From contig JAKSZP010018526.1 in NCBI GenBank assembly GCA_022478985.1, forward strand, positions 62,001 through 126,000: a stretch of DNA of 64,000 nucleotides, written 5' to 3'. Below are positions 23,535 through 34,644 of the stretch, one piece after another. Numbering within the stretch: position 1 is the stretch's first letter; each line of letters opens with the position of its first letter. The notes beneath the pieces are model-generated. The model saw only the letters and a program-made list of their open reading frames with translations. It was not told where the DNA came from and did not search any database. Made by a program: the position numbers and the translations under genes. This DNA is from Massospora cicadina (taxonomy: Eukaryota > Entomophthoromycota > Entomophthoromycetes > Entomophthorales > Entomophthoraceae).

Positions 23535-24320
23535 TGGCAATCAGGGTTGAATTTGCTAATGTGCGGGGTCTGAATGGACTCAAACAGTGGCAGAAAGTGA
23601 AACTCTGATTGCAACAACATGGGATAGATACTAGCTTCCTCACTGAGATTAAGTCCAAACCTGGTGTGGAAGAGTACTGGGATTACCAGTTTCCTCTGAA
23701 GCAATCTTTTTACTCTCACTTGATGGATCAACCAAACTCAGACTCGCCCTTAGGGGAGGCAAAAATGGAGGGGGGAACCAAAGGGGGGTATACTGGTCTT
23801 AGGTGGACAAGGTCAAGGTGTTGGATAAAAGGGTATTGATTCCTGGAAGAGAAGTGGCATTAATGTCACTGTTTGGAGAAGTCAATTTGGTTTATTAGCG
23901 TTTACGCGCTCAATTCTGGGTCTGAAAGGAAGGCCTTCTTCCAATAGGTCAGCCTGAGGATCCAGGAGGAAGGCATCAGCGGGTCAGTAGTGCTTGGGGG
24001 AGACATGAACTGTGTCAGCTTTAGGGATGACATGGTTGGGGCTTCAGAAAGCTGGAGTTCTGATCCTGGAGTCCACGATTTGGCCGGTTTAATGATTGAC
24101 CTTGGCCTACTGGATGTGTGGAGAATAGCCATGGTGAGGAGGATGAGACTGAGTGGACTTACGTTCAAGTGGATTATTTCTCATAAATTAACTTATATTG
24201 GTGCCCCAAACTCTCCTGAGTCAAAGCAAGTTGATCCTTCAGAATCATAATCCAGGTGCTTTGGATCACAGGTCCCTTGAACATCAGATTAGTGACCCTC
24301 AGGTTGCTTCTGTGTGGTAA
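23535..24320 (+). pseudogene. ORF2 endonuclease domain of LINE1
   Basis: The domain starts with MAIRVEFANVRGLNGLKQWQ, the usual first strand of the exonuclease-endonuclease-phosphatase fold with its catalytic N. SFLTEIKSKPG carries the catalytic E. Further on, FISVYALNSGSERKAFF and VVLGGDMNCVSF (the GDFN-type motif) are read at about 23890-24010. The C-terminal SDH motif is not clear. The enzyme would nick target DNA to prime reverse transcription. Several stops occur. Confidence 0.78.
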
Positions 24321-24889
24321 GGGATCTGGAGACTAACTTTGAACTCCTGAGGTGGAGTTTACTTCAGGATACATGAGTAAGAAGGTGAGATGGTGGAGAA
24401 GCCAGATTGTGGGGAAGAAAGATGCGCTAGTAAAATAATTGCTAATGAAGACTGATTTCAAGATGGCTTGCAAAATCTCTGTGAGGCAGCTAGGGGTCAT
24501 GCGTTCAGGGTATGAAACCTTTGATAGGAGCTTCAATAGTACCTGCAAGCAGGCTGCGGTCATGGAGTTCTGCTTACACGGGCCAAGGCTGAATTATATG
24601 CAAAATTGATGGGAGCTTCATGGTGGGTCGCCTCAAACAAAAGAAGTCTAGGTGGGATGGGGATTATAACAGAAATGTGGCTCTAATCCGCAAGGAAGTA
24701 GAGTTATTTAGACCTCAGCAAGGATCTTGTCATTTTGTAATGAGGGAGTTGAGGTGAAAGATGCAGTTGCATGGTGAAGTGGCTAAGTCCTACTATGAGA
24801 ACCTCATGGCCCCTCAGAGAATGACCCAGAGGCATCCAATGTACTCACAAGTGGACTGGGGGTACTGCCAAAGGAGACTCAGCACCATC

Positions 24890-26340
24890 TAGCAGCAAGG
24901 TCCGCAAGTCAGAGGTGTCAGAAGCCATTTGCAAAGGAAATAATGGCAAGGCTCCTGGGGAGGATGGGTTAATCCTTAATCTCTATGAGTTATTTTGGGC
25001 AGAAATTTCCGAGATGCTTGCTGAGATCTACAATCAATGCCTAGACTCTGGTTCAATTGAACTAGTATATTTTTAAAGTGTGGCGGTGGTGTTGTATAAG
25101 AAAGGCGATCCCTCCCTCATGAGGAACTATTGGCCTTTGTCTCTGCTTAAAGTTGACTACAAGATCTTAATAAAGATCAAAACCAATTGACTAAAGGGGG
25201 TTGTGGCGGTCTTTTAGGAAAGAGCAGAATGGATTTATCCCAGGACGTTTAATTATAGACAATTTGATGATGCTTCACCTAATAGAAGAGTGGGCATTTA
25301 AACAGTATGACCAGAGGGGGTGGCTACTGTTTCTTGACAAGAGAAGGCATATGATTGGGTGAACTATGAGTTTCTTTGGGAAGTATTAAGTAGGGTTGAA
25401 ATCAAGGTGCATTTGTTGAGACTTCTTAAAGCGATTTATGGGAAGTTTCCTTAATTGTTAGTATTGATGGGGTCCTTTCTCACCCTTTTAAGGTGTATAG
25501 TGGCGTGCATCATGGAGACCCTCTATCTTCCTTGTTGTTTATTCTTGCAATAGAGACCCTTTTAGTGGCTCTCAGAAAGTTAGACTGGAGGAAACTTTAC
25601 CATCAACAGCTGGGAGTACTCTATTTCAATGTTTGCAGATGATATGTAGATTTATGCTTCGTTGGAGGAGGAGGAGAAGGTGGTGATGAATATTCTGAAG
25701 GTGTACCAGAATGCAAGCAACGCGAAGATCAATCTGTCAAAATCCAGGGGTTGGCCCATTGGCAGAATGGTGACGTTGTTGTGGCACCAAAGAGCTTGAT
25801 CCCATGGATAGCAACAGGGGAGGAGTTTCTATACCTCAGGTGTTCCTCCCTGGGCAGGTGTCGCTGAACAAAATTTGACTCATTTTTGAAGAAGACCTTA
25901 AAACAGCTCAGAAGTGGCAATGGATCAACTTATATTATTGGTGCAGGGCCATTGTCAAGAGCACTTTTATTCTTTACAGACTATGGTACAATGATAAATT
26001 TGTTCCACCGCTGTCGTCTTCCATCAGAAGAATACAGAGTTAGATTATCCAGTTCATTTGGTAAAGGTGGGCATCAAAAACCAGCTTTTCTAACTTGTGT
26101 CAGGAGGTGAAGAAGAGAGGATTGGTATGATCAACTTCAGGGTATGATTAAAGCACTATAGCTGAAATGGATCACATGGGTCACTCAGGAGGGAAAATCC
26201 ATTTGTTGAGCTCCAATATTGGATTACTACCTCTCAAATTCTTGCAAGGTCAGTTTGAACAAGGATCTTGGTGTCAACTGGGGCATCAATCAAGGGGCCA
26301 TTCCAAGCGTATAGAACCTACCAGGATGCTTGAAGTATTA
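24890..26340 (+). pseudogene. ORF2 reverse transcriptase of LINE1
   Basis: Non-LTR RT motifs appear in order: GNNGKAPGEDGLILNLYELF (about 24935-25000), VVLYKKGDPSLMRNYWPLSL (about 25085-25145), EKAYDWVNYEFLW (about 25340-25380) and the catalytic FADD, intact at 25632-25643 (SMFADDM followed by a stop). The thumb reads ASNAKINLSKSRG (about 25715-25755). The motifs are spread over several frames. The order matches L1 and Tad families, not LTR elements. Confidence 0.85.
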
Positions 26341-27024
26341 CCTTAAATCTTTTCAGGCAGCAAGTGTAGATTAGATGCGAAGAAACTGGACCATCAAAAG
26401 GAGCCAGGCAATTTCCCTTTGGGATGGAGCTTTGGGACTGGAGATGGAACCTCGTGTGAGCAAGGCCTTCAAGCACTTTATTGGGGCAATTCACTGGGGG
26501 GACCTCCTTGATGGCGATGACTGAAGAGTGCTTAGGGTGGAAGCAGCTGATTAAACTGCCAGTGCCTCCAATGCTGGTATGGAAGGCATGTGATGTTGTG
26601 GAAGCAACTGAAATGCCTTCTTGCTGGAGGGAATAAATTCCATCTCTGGCTGCATTAGAGGATGGGGAATCCTGTTCAGAAGATAGTGGAGGGCAGGATC
26701 AGTGGGTGTTCCCAAGAGAAAGAAAATGCTGGAGATACCCCAGATGAGAAAGCCTCTTCATCCTTTGGGACTGGCTTAAGGTGAGAGGTGGTAGTGGTGT
26801 CTGCCTCTAAGATATCATAACCTCCAGGTTTTAGAAGTTACAAGACAGAGAGAGTTTCTTGATGTACTTATTTCAGATCACTTGCAAAAATGTGACCTGG
26901 CCTGATGGACCTGTGGGGGAGGAGGGTTCTGATGCTGGTCTATACCAGTTCAGAGCTTTTTATTTCAATTCCGCAGCAACATAGTGGTTACTGAGGTGAC
27001 TCTGCGTAAGTGGAGTAAACATAA

Positions 27025-27115
27025 GGAGGATGACCTTCTGTATGCCTGTAAGGTGTGTGGAGGGGAGGAGACGGCAAAGCACATCTTCACAGAGTGTTGA
27101 CAGCGGATGCTGTGT
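27025..27115 (+). pseudogene. C-terminal zinc finger (zf-RVT type) of LINE1 ORF2
   Basis: The frame reads YACKVCGGEETAKHIFTEC and then a stop. The C-x2-C ... H-x4-C spacing matches the zinc-binding tail of many plant and fungal LINEs, thought to help nucleic-acid binding. The same domain occurs in LINE2 near 44.84 kb. Confidence 0.72.
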
Positions 27116-27672
27116 GGAGTAGTGTTCTCCTATGGTAAGAAGCGTACCAACTGGGGTGTAGTTATCCTCAGGTCATCTCAAATGCCAGAGATCTTGACTA
27201 CGTTGCCCCTCCAAGTCTGATTGCAGACAAGGAGGGGTTCAGTCGGGTGCACAATATGGGGAGAAGTAATGTATGGTCTATGGATTGCCAGAAACCAGCT
27301 TTTCTCCCCTTCTGAAGGAATACAGGCAATAAGATCCCTGCCATATTTAAGTGATGGCTATAAACAGCTGTAGATAGATACGGTAATCCTTTTTAATCAA
27401 GTAAGTCCAACATGGGGGTCAGTCTGGTATCATTCCTCGCAAAAAGTAATTGGAGGCATATCTCTGAACTGGATGGATTTTTTTGCTTCCTGTTATACTA
27501 AACAGTGAGGAATATCCCAGTTTAGGGATGCTGTGAGCCGTCTCACCCGCGGTAGGGTTCACATCTGTGGTGCTTAGATTTGCGCAGCCCCAGTGTGGTG
27601 ATGGATAGTACCCCTGGGTTTCATCCTACAAAATTGCCTGCACTGGATGTCCTAAAGGGCTCATAAAAACTT

Positions 27673-27685
27673 AAAGAGTCTGAAG
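27673..27685 (+). repeat. degenerate target-site duplication of LINE1, right
   Basis: AAAGAGTCTGAAG follows the LINE 3' end and matches 21622-21637 apart from three missing bases. Confidence 0.5.
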
Positions 27686-28662
27686 TTAGTTCACAATATA
27701 GACTACAAAGTGAAATATTTATTGGCTGCCCCAACGTTAACCGCGCTTTAGGAGCTACTCAACGTTCCCATTACTTTTTGGGTTCATGGTTTTAACGGCT
27801 CCAGAGAAAATCTTGGATAATGATAACTATATTTCCTTATTGGGATGCAGTTTCTCTTTGAGTTTGGAAACAAGATTAACTTTAGTCCAGTAGCGTTATA
27901 TTCTGAACTTATCAATTGCTATTGGTTTTAAGGATGAGGGCACATAAACATGAAAAAAATGGACATGTTTAATTGAGACTGAGCAATATCTTTACCCTAG
28001 TGACTACATTTTACAGAGAATGGTGAAAAAAAACTACCTTCACAGTCAGCGCAGTATAAGGTCTTCCGCTGTACTAGTGAAACATAAAGATTAGACCAGA
28101 GGACCAACGAGGGATAAACTATTTATTAACTTGAAGTACTGACAAATTTATCTTGTAATTTTACAGTTGTTCAGAACCTTCAAACAGTACCAAGAGCTTT
28201 ACCTGGCTTTTAGGATACCATTTACTCCGAAGAGTTGCATGTCATATTAAATATCTTACTCTACATCCAATAATAGTAGAGAAAAGACAGTACATTGAAT
28301 AGGCCCAACTGACCATTGCAATGATATTAAGTCATTAGACGCTGCGGGCGACTTTTGTGAACTAGGGTTTGGGGATGGGACCCCAAACAATATAACTAAC
28401 TTGATGTGTTATGGAACGAGACTTTAGGATATCTTTAATACCATGTCAAACAACTATGGGCTATGCAAGGGAAATATCAACAAAATGGACAAGGTCAGCT
28501 ACCACTTAAGCCAAAATCTGTCCTTGTTCAAAAAGAATAAGATGCTTTTATCACCTAATAGCTAGGTCAGCTAAAAAGAACTGGGCTAATCAGACCTTCA
28601 TTGAGTTCTTTTGCTTTGCCGCTATTGATAGCATGCAAGAAGGATGAGACTTACCGCATAGT
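27686..28662 (+). pseudogene. element H: sequence before RT and RT N-terminus
   Basis: The right end (28490-28662) encodes the start of a Gypsy RT: LKRTGLIRPSLSSFALPLLI followed by ACKKDETYRIV. The frame stops at the target-site duplication of element D and continues on the other side (35274) with IN and, later, GGSKYFSAMDLDSRYF. The upstream 800 bases have open stretches such as the one near 27790-27900 but no domain I can name; by position they are the protease-RT linker. Confidence 0.75.
28658..28662 (+). repeat. 5-bp target-site duplication of element D, left (ATAGT)
   Basis: ATAGT directly precedes the left LTR of element D and is repeated exactly at 35269-35273. Five bases is the usual duplication size for Gypsy integrases. 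Confidence 0.9.
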
Positions 28663-29287
28663 TGTCAGTGACTGGTGTACTACTGACCTGGTTGGGGGTA
28701 GCTAACCATGAGTTAGCATAACCAAGGGGTTTATCCCAAAATGACATGGATACTAGAGGTGTCCAGATATAAGGAATGGTGGGTAATCTGGTATGGGAGT
28801 TGCTTAAAGACATGGTTCTAAAAGGGGAAAGTTGGAAGAGAGTTTTTGTGCTGGGGTGGTAGATCGGTATTAATAACACTTTAGTAAATAAACTTAATAG
28901 TGTTTGCATTATAAAAATTTTTATTGACCGCAAAAAAACAAATGAATGCCTTTGATTTTATATACCATCCAACTTCCTGGATTTAACTAAACTTAATTGA
29001 TTTTAAACAGTGCACTATTCTTCTCTGGAGCTTATGGGATTGCAAATTGCATGTGATATGAAAGGCAGTGGGAATCGTCTCAGTCTCATCATAAATTGTA
29101 TTGGTGCGATTAATTGACTCTATACTATTGCAAATGAAATAATTTAAATGATTAATCTATCATTTTTACTACAATCATTTATTTGATATGCAATTATTCA
29201 ATCTAATTTCATCACATATCCTATTGATCTGATTGATTATATCATGTAACCTCAGGAATTCCTAATATCTCAGTATTTACCCTGACA
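28663..29287 (-). repeat. 3' LTR of element D
   Basis: Direct repeat of 34645-35268. Read on the + strand it runs from TGTCAGTGACTGG to TTTACCCTGACA. It lies next to the chromodomain end of the element, so it is the 3' LTR of the - strand unit. Confidence 0.93.
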
Positions 29288-29301
29288 TCATCTCCCACCA
29301 A
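29288..29301 (-). promoter_or_regulatory. polypurine tract of element D
   Basis: On the - strand, GGTGGGAGATGA lies directly before the 3' LTR start TGTCAGGG. It also encodes the last residues of the chromodomain frame, which runs into the LTR. Confidence 0.65.
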
Positions 29302-29319
29302 GGCTGAAGCTACCTGCGA

Positions 29320-29490
29320 GGCCTTCTTCTTCCATTTCTTTAATAGCTTGTCTGCATTACTTAAGTTCTCCTCAGGCTCCCAAGTGCTCTCTTCTGCACA
29401 ATATCAAGCCCACTTAACCAGGTATTGCACTTTACCATGATGTGTTTGTCTCCCTTTAATAGCCTCCACCTCATAATCAGGACAGGTATT
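29320..29490 (-). pseudogene. C-terminal chromodomain of the element D integrase
   Basis: On the - strand the frame reads CPDYEVEAIKGRQTHHGKVQ, then YLVKWA, a stop, YCAEESTWEPEENLSNADKL and LKKWKKK. This is a full chromodomain, with the aromatic cage positions Y, W and Y/W in place; the single stop replaces the residue usually glycine or glutamine. The 3' LTR begins soon after. Such domains direct integration to methylated-histone chromatin. It differs clearly from the element 1 chromodomain, so two chromovirus lineages are present. Confidence 0.87.
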
Positions 29491-29627
29491 TTTAATCAGT
29501 GATGGTGCTAGCTCTTTAACTTTCTGGTGTGGTAGGGAGCTTCCTTATTTTTTGTGCAAGAGGGAACGATGGAATACATTTTGAATTTTCCAACCTTCAG
29601 GCAATTCAAGACAGTAAGCAACCTTTC

Positions 29628-30620
29628 CTATAACCTCTGTACCTTGTATGGACCTACGCGCCGATGGGCAAGTTTTTGACATGGTACATCCAAAGGAATA
29701 TTGTGAGCATCCAGATAAACTTGGCTAATTACTTCCAACACCTTACCAGGCACACGCTTCTTATCTGCATAGTCTTTGTAATTATGTACTGCTTGGTTCA
29801 GATTAACCAAGCAAAATGCATGAGTTTGATGAATGTTTCATAAAAATTTCCTCCCAGGGGGTTATCCTCTTTAACAAATGGCAATGGTTCCCAATTCACA
29901 TTATACTCATAGTTAGCTTTTCATGGTGTCATTCCAGTTGAAGAATGATCTAGAGTGTTATAACAGAACTGGGCCATAGGCAACAACTCAACCCAGTAGT
30001 CCTGCTCCACATTAACATAGTATCTCAGGTACTGCTCCAGCACCTGATTAACTCTCTCATTTTGTCCATCAGTTTGAGGATGGTATTTGGTGGATAAACA
30101 TCTCTTGATTCTAAGGTCTACAAGGAGCTATTTCCAAAAGAATGATGTGAATTAGGGCCCACTATCTGAGATCACCTCCTTGGGAGTACCATGATGCAGT
30201 AATACATTTCTCAAAAACAGAAGAGCTATCTCTTTAGCCTTGACATTGGTAGTAGTTGGGATAAAATAAGCCTTTTTAGTAAATCTAGTTACCTTCACCA
30301 ATCCTGCATTAAATCCTTGGGATTGGGTAGCTCTACTATAAAATTCATGGATTTGACTCCCATGGCCTTTGTGCGATTGATAATGGTTGTAATTGTCCTT
30401 CAGGTTTTCCTCTACAAACCTTGGCGCGCCCACAGACCTCAAATCCTGCCACATATTTTAGTACATCCCCTATAGTACCAGGCCATCAGTAAGTTCTTTG
30501 AATCAGTTGGATTCTTTTATTCTTATCAGGACGTCCTGCCATACCTACATCGTGGTGCTCGCTTATGACATCCAATCTTAAAGGTCCTTCTGGTACATAA
30601 AAACAATCTTTTCAGAATAC
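29628..30620 (-). pseudogene. integrase of element D (broken)
   Basis: From right to left: the zinc region HHDVGMAGRPDKNKRIQLIQ and YVAGFEVCGRAK (two of the four ligands changed, H to R and C to F). Then the core in 30152-30454, with RFTKKAYFIPTT and HHGTPKEVISDSGP holding the second aspartate. Then STKYHPQTDGQNERVNQVLE with the catalytic glutamate intact near 30045, and AQFCYNTLDHSSTGMTP. The tail in 29628-29810 (KRVPGKVLEVISQVYLDAHN) is the post-core barrel that carries KLAHRRVGPYKV. The first aspartate is not readable. Only a few frameshifts separate these parts, so decay is moderate. Confidence 0.88.
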
Positions 30621-30959
30621 TGACTGACCCTTTAATGAGTAACCTTTTATATACCACACACTGTCTAGGTTAAAATTGACCTAGATTCACATTCTGACTG
30701 AGAAGCATCAAATTTTAAACATCCAAAATCTCATCTCCAAGGCTCACTAGTACAAGATGAGATAATAATGCAGCAGATCCTTGGTCTTCAGAAGCACTTG
30801 TTTATTAAACTCAGTAATTTCTTTCTCTTCAGGAATCATTTTAGGACGCCGGCTTAAGGAAACTGGAACAAAATTTGTTTCTAAGGTTTGTAACCAATTT
30901 CTAAGTCAGAAATCCTCCTGAGTAAGTGCCCATCGTGCTTAATGCTGGTTCAATTGCCG

Positions 30960-31559
30960 TTAGATGAAAAAATAAGTCAAGTTTTTATAGTCTGTCAAAA
31001 TTTTTTACTGGGTAAATTGCCCCACACAGGTAGCGGCGCCAGTGCTTTAGACATTGAGCAGCGTCCAAACTTTCCTTGTCGTAGATAGAATAGTTGCATT
31101 TTCGCTGTGATGAATTTCTTGGAATAGTAGGCTATGGGATGCAGCCTACTATCATTCCCCTCCTGCAACAAACCCCCAAGTGCGTATCCTGAAGCATCAG
31201 TCTCAATCACGAAGGGCTTTTTATCATTGGGCTTTGCCAACACAGGTGCAGAAACAAAGGCAGCCTTCAAGTCAGAAAAAGATTTTTTCGCCGCCTGAGA
31301 CCAAATATATGGAACACTTCTGATTTAAGCCGTGTTAAGGGTAACGCAATAGAAGAAAAGTCTTTGATAAAATATCTACAAAAGTTTGCCAAGTCTAAGA
31401 AACTACGAACATCCTTCCAGCTATTTGGTGTAGGCCAATATGAGATGGCATCCACTTTGCTAGGTGCCATGGTGAACCAATTCCTGCCCACAACATAACC
31501 AAGAAATTCAATTTTCTCCTGCGCAAACTCACATTTTGATAGCTTCACATGCATGTTGT
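30960..31559 (-). pseudogene. RT thumb, connection and RNase H of element D
   Basis: The frame 31267-31554 gives MHVKLSKCEFAQEKIEFLGY and SYWPTPNSWKDVRSFLDLAN with YFIKDFSSIALPLTRL, the thumb and connection of Gypsy RT. RNase H follows in 30995-31270: KKPFVIETDASGYALGGLLQ and HPIAYYSKKF, with the TDAS aspartate kept. The first part of RT lies beyond the solo LTR at 32761-33225. The only large break here is that insertion, plus a frameshift between connection and RNase H. Confidence 0.87.
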
Positions 31560-31564
31560 ACCTT
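31560..31564 (+). repeat. 5-bp target-site duplication of the solo LTR, left (ACCTT)
   Basis: ACCTT directly precedes TGTTGGG and is repeated exactly at 32711-32715. Confidence 0.85.
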
Positions 31565-32710
31565 TGTTGGGATTTTTACCCATATTCCCAGCCCTGCTAG
31601 ATTACCTGGAATGTCTAGGGCAAAATTTTCTAAGGCGAAGTGAAATTGGAAATTGGTAAGCCCAAGTTTCAGAGTAACTAAGTTCAGGGGATTTTGAGAT
31701 ATTCTTCTGGTCATATTTGTCAGGGATCAATCTGGATGAATACTCAGTATCTCATCAGGTGGAGTTGCTGATGAAATAGGCGCATCTGATAGTGATTAAC
31801 TATCAGGTGTACCGATTGGGTTGGTCAAGTTTCATTACTATCTGATTGGGAATGAATAGCAAGTTGCGAGGTGAGTGATGTCATCTGCAACTAGCGAATT
31901 GATTGGTTGGTGCATAACCTGCCTTAATGGGTAATCAGTTCCATCACCTAAGCAGGTTGCTAACCATATATGGTTGATTCACTTGGATTGAGAGGAAAAC
32001 GTTAGGGACACATTTTCTGACTCTTTCCATTTTAAGTCTCAAGGATTTTTAATGACGAAATTCTATCCAGGATGAGGAAGACCATTACTGACAAGACGAG
32101 AATGGGTGATTCAATAGCAATGGCTGCTGTTTCATTGAAGAGGTGTCAAACAAGGGTTAAATAACCAAATCCAAATTATAAATTCCCTAGGGTTCACTAA
32201 TAAAAAAGGAGTAATTAAGAGAACAGAGTTATATAGATTTGAGTTATTCAAAAGGGATATAGTTATAGAGTAAAATATCATCAGCTTACATTGTGCTGTT
32301 ATGTCTCAAGGATCTTATTGCTGTATGCAATATTGGAAGACTCTTAGAGAAAAGTGTAAAGATCTGAGCGGGGATCTAGAGAAGAAGGAGTCACAATCAG
32401 AGATAACTGCTTACTGTGTGTTGGACAAAGAGACTGTCACCAGGGTATCTCAGCGAAGATCAGGTCAGAAAGAGAAAGGGAACAAATCCCTATGATATCA
32501 ACATCACAAGTATTTAATTGGGAATACTGGCGAGCGTTGGGCTGAAATATAAGAATTCACACTCAACTACGGATAATAGTTGTCATACTATTATCAATTA
32601 ACTCATTCAGCTATACAACGTGATGAAGTGCATGAGGAAACCAAACCTAAGCAGTAAAAAGATTACTAGTGTTTTAAACTGCTAATAACCCAAACTATTA
32701 AATTTTTACA
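31565..32710 (+). mobile_element. solo LTR inside the RT of element D
   Basis: The 1146-bp unit starts TGTTGGGATTTTTACCC and ends TTTTTACA, flanked by exact ACCTT duplications. It interrupts the RT frame of element D between the YLDD part and the thumb; on both sides the D frame is coding up to the duplication. No gag or pol sequence lies inside, so it is an LTR left after recombination between the two LTRs of a longer element. Its start resembles the LTR start of element E read on its coding strand (TGTTGGGATTTTTGCCC), which suggests an E-related family in the opposite orientation. Confidence 0.85.
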
Positions 32711-32715
32711 ACCTT
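32711..32715 (+). repeat. 5-bp target-site duplication of the solo LTR, right (ACCTT)
   Basis: Exact copy of 31560-31564. Confidence 0.85.
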
Positions 32716-33225
32716 CCAAACTGTTAAAAGACCAAATTAAAATGCAGTAAGTGTTTTTCCTTCATCTTACTGTAGACAAAATGTCATCAAGGTAGGTTAC
32801 GCAGAAGTGGTCCAAGTAGCCACCTAGCACCATAAAAATTATTTGTTGAAATGTACTAGGTGCTTTGCACAACCCAAATTAAATCACAAGATACTCAAAT
32901 AGCTCAAATCGTGTCTTAAACGCTATTTTCAACTCATCAACTTTTTTTATCAGTATCTGGTCGAATGCATCCTTCAAGTCAACTTTGGAAAAGATTTTAG
33001 CTCCAGACAATTGATCATTCAAGTGACCAGTATTATGTAAGGGATACTGGTTCTGAATGGTTATATCATTGAGCTTCTGGTAGTTTATACATAGCCATAG
33101 TCCACCGTCCTTCTTACTAACAAACAACAAGGGTGATGAACAGAGAGAGCGTGAAACCCGTATAAACCCCTTCTCAATCATTGTATCCAGATATTCTCTC
33201 AGGGCTATTTGTCTCACCTTATTGC
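32716..33225 (-). pseudogene. RT N-terminal half of element D
   Basis: The open frame 32879-33217 reads RQIALREYLDTMIEKGFI, SSPLLFVSKKDGGLWLCINY and KIFSKVDLKDAFDQILIKK, the finger and palm motifs up to motif A (VDLKDAF). Beyond one stop, FGLCKAPSTFQQ and the catalytic VTYLDDIL (about 32780-32800) are intact. The frame continues as SKMKEKHL to the duplication at 32711. The rest of RT is on the other side of the solo LTR. Apart from that insertion, this RT is one of the better kept in the window. Confidence 0.9.
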
Positions 33226-33458
33226 AACTATAAATATTTCATAGGTGGGCTACTTCACTTATATTAAATTAGTCGTGTGATCAAATGATCCATGAGCTGG
33301 TAGTTGCTTAGCCTCCTCATCTCCAAAAAATGAAGCCCTTTTTAAAGATAATTAGGAATCTTTCCTCTTTTCAGGCTCCAATGGACTAACCTGATTTACA
33401 GTTGCAGACATGTCCAAATTTTTATGCTCTTCTAACACACACTTAATGAGCTTATCCT

Positions 33459-33842
33459 TTAGCTTATTTTTTTAGAGTTTCGTCCATAATTTTGCTGGAG
33501 TTCAACGTGTGTCCACCAAGGATACCTAAGAATTACAGGATGGGGTGAACTACGAAGGACCCAAAACATAACTTTGATTTTAAATACCCCAAACTTCAAG
33601 TCAATGTGATGTGGTGGAAGCGCGAGTTGGTAGGGCATATGGCTAAAGGCCTGAAGGTTCATCATTCCCACATCAAGGTTACTTTCATCAAGGTTTCTTT
33701 GCATAACCAGAAAAAAACCCAGCATTTTCACTGCATGCTCTGAGATGAAGTCCATCTCCTGTCGGCTTGCCTCAAATAAATAAAATAAAATATCCAGAAA
33801 AGCCATAGTTTTCAAACACTTTTTTCCAACATGTAAGTTCAC
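33459..33842 (-). pseudogene. protease region of element D
   Basis: The 127-codon frame contains GKKCLKTMAFLDIL followed by SRQEMDFISEHAVKML. The aspartate sits where DTG is expected, but T-G is replaced by I-L. Later, SPHPVILRYPWWTHV matches the ILG-x-PW motif that closes retropepsin-like domains in Gypsy elements, with G changed to R. It lies between gag and RT as expected. The losses at both signature sites make it inactive. Confidence 0.72.
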
Positions 33843-33972
33843 ACTTAATAAAAAAAGACAATAAAAAAAAGATTAAGTATCATTCTATAATGAGAGACAA
33901 TGGTCTGGGGGTTTCTATTCTTTTAATTCTCTTTAAAAACAGCATTCTTCTGGTTCGCTAACACTCACTTCA

Positions 33973-34434
33973 TTAGATTCTGTGTGAAATGGATAACTTC
34001 TTTAATGGTAGCATAGTGGGGTGATGTCTGATAAATCTGCTAAGCAGACTTCTTAACCCCTGTCTGAAGTAAAGTGCTCCCATTTTTTCATCTAACTCTG
34101 TCTTCTGAAAGATATCCAGGAACATAATTATGTATACCTCAACAGTTTCCCCTTCTAGCTGAAAATTCACCAAGGCTATCCTTGCCTTTATTTTGGTATT
34201 AGTGTAGGTTGCTGACGCTAACAATTGACTTTTGAATTCCTCATAGTTAATGCACACAATGTCATTCTCTTCTAGTTTACTTATAAACCAATTCAGTGCA
34301 TTACCAGTGAGTTTTGAACACACTTTCATAAATTTCCGTGCATCATCTGAATAGGTCTCAGGATAGACTTTAAAATATTCCCCCAACAACTTAAGACCTT
34401 CTTTCACTTCAGCTAAAGATAAAATATTCAGCAA
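33973..34434 (-). pseudogene. gag capsid domain of element D
   Basis: The 153-codon frame matches the Retrotrans_gag (PF03732) pattern: KLTGNALNWFISKLEENDIV, then YEEFKSQLLASATYTNTKIK, ARIALVNFQ and VEVYIIMFLDIFQKTELDEK with LYFRQGL. This is the capsid core that assembles the particle. No CCHC knuckle is readable between its end and the protease. The frame begins about 210 bases inside the 5' LTR edge, so the start of gag may be missing. Confidence 0.82.
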
Positions 34435-34644
34435 GGAATTGTAGGGTAAGTCATAGGTGTAAGGTTGGCTACAGTAACTGTCTGCACTTTACTGGGTCCT
34501 ACTGCTCCTTTATATGTTTTATCTTTCTTCACTGGGGAAAACATCCGCACCAGCAATTAGTAACTTTCCATCAACAAGGCAGATATCAAAGCTCCCAATA
34601 ATAAAATTGCGGTGGGATATATATTGTAGTTTTGGTGGTCAAAT

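Larger units (their letters stand above)
21638..27672 (+). mobile_element. LINE retrotransposon, full-length but decayed (LINE1)
   Basis: About 6.0 kb long. It has a 5' untranslated part (21638-22034), an ORF1 with CCHC knuckle, an ORF2 with endonuclease, reverse transcriptase and C-terminal zinc finger, and a short 3' part. The 5' start (GGTAAGCTGGGGCC...) and 3' end (GTGTGGTGATGG...CCTGGGTTTCATCC) both recur in the short LINE at 36014-36831, which fixes the boundaries. No RNase H domain is visible. Stops and frameshifts throughout show that it is dead. It splits element H between the gag-protease and RT parts. Confidence 0.88.
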
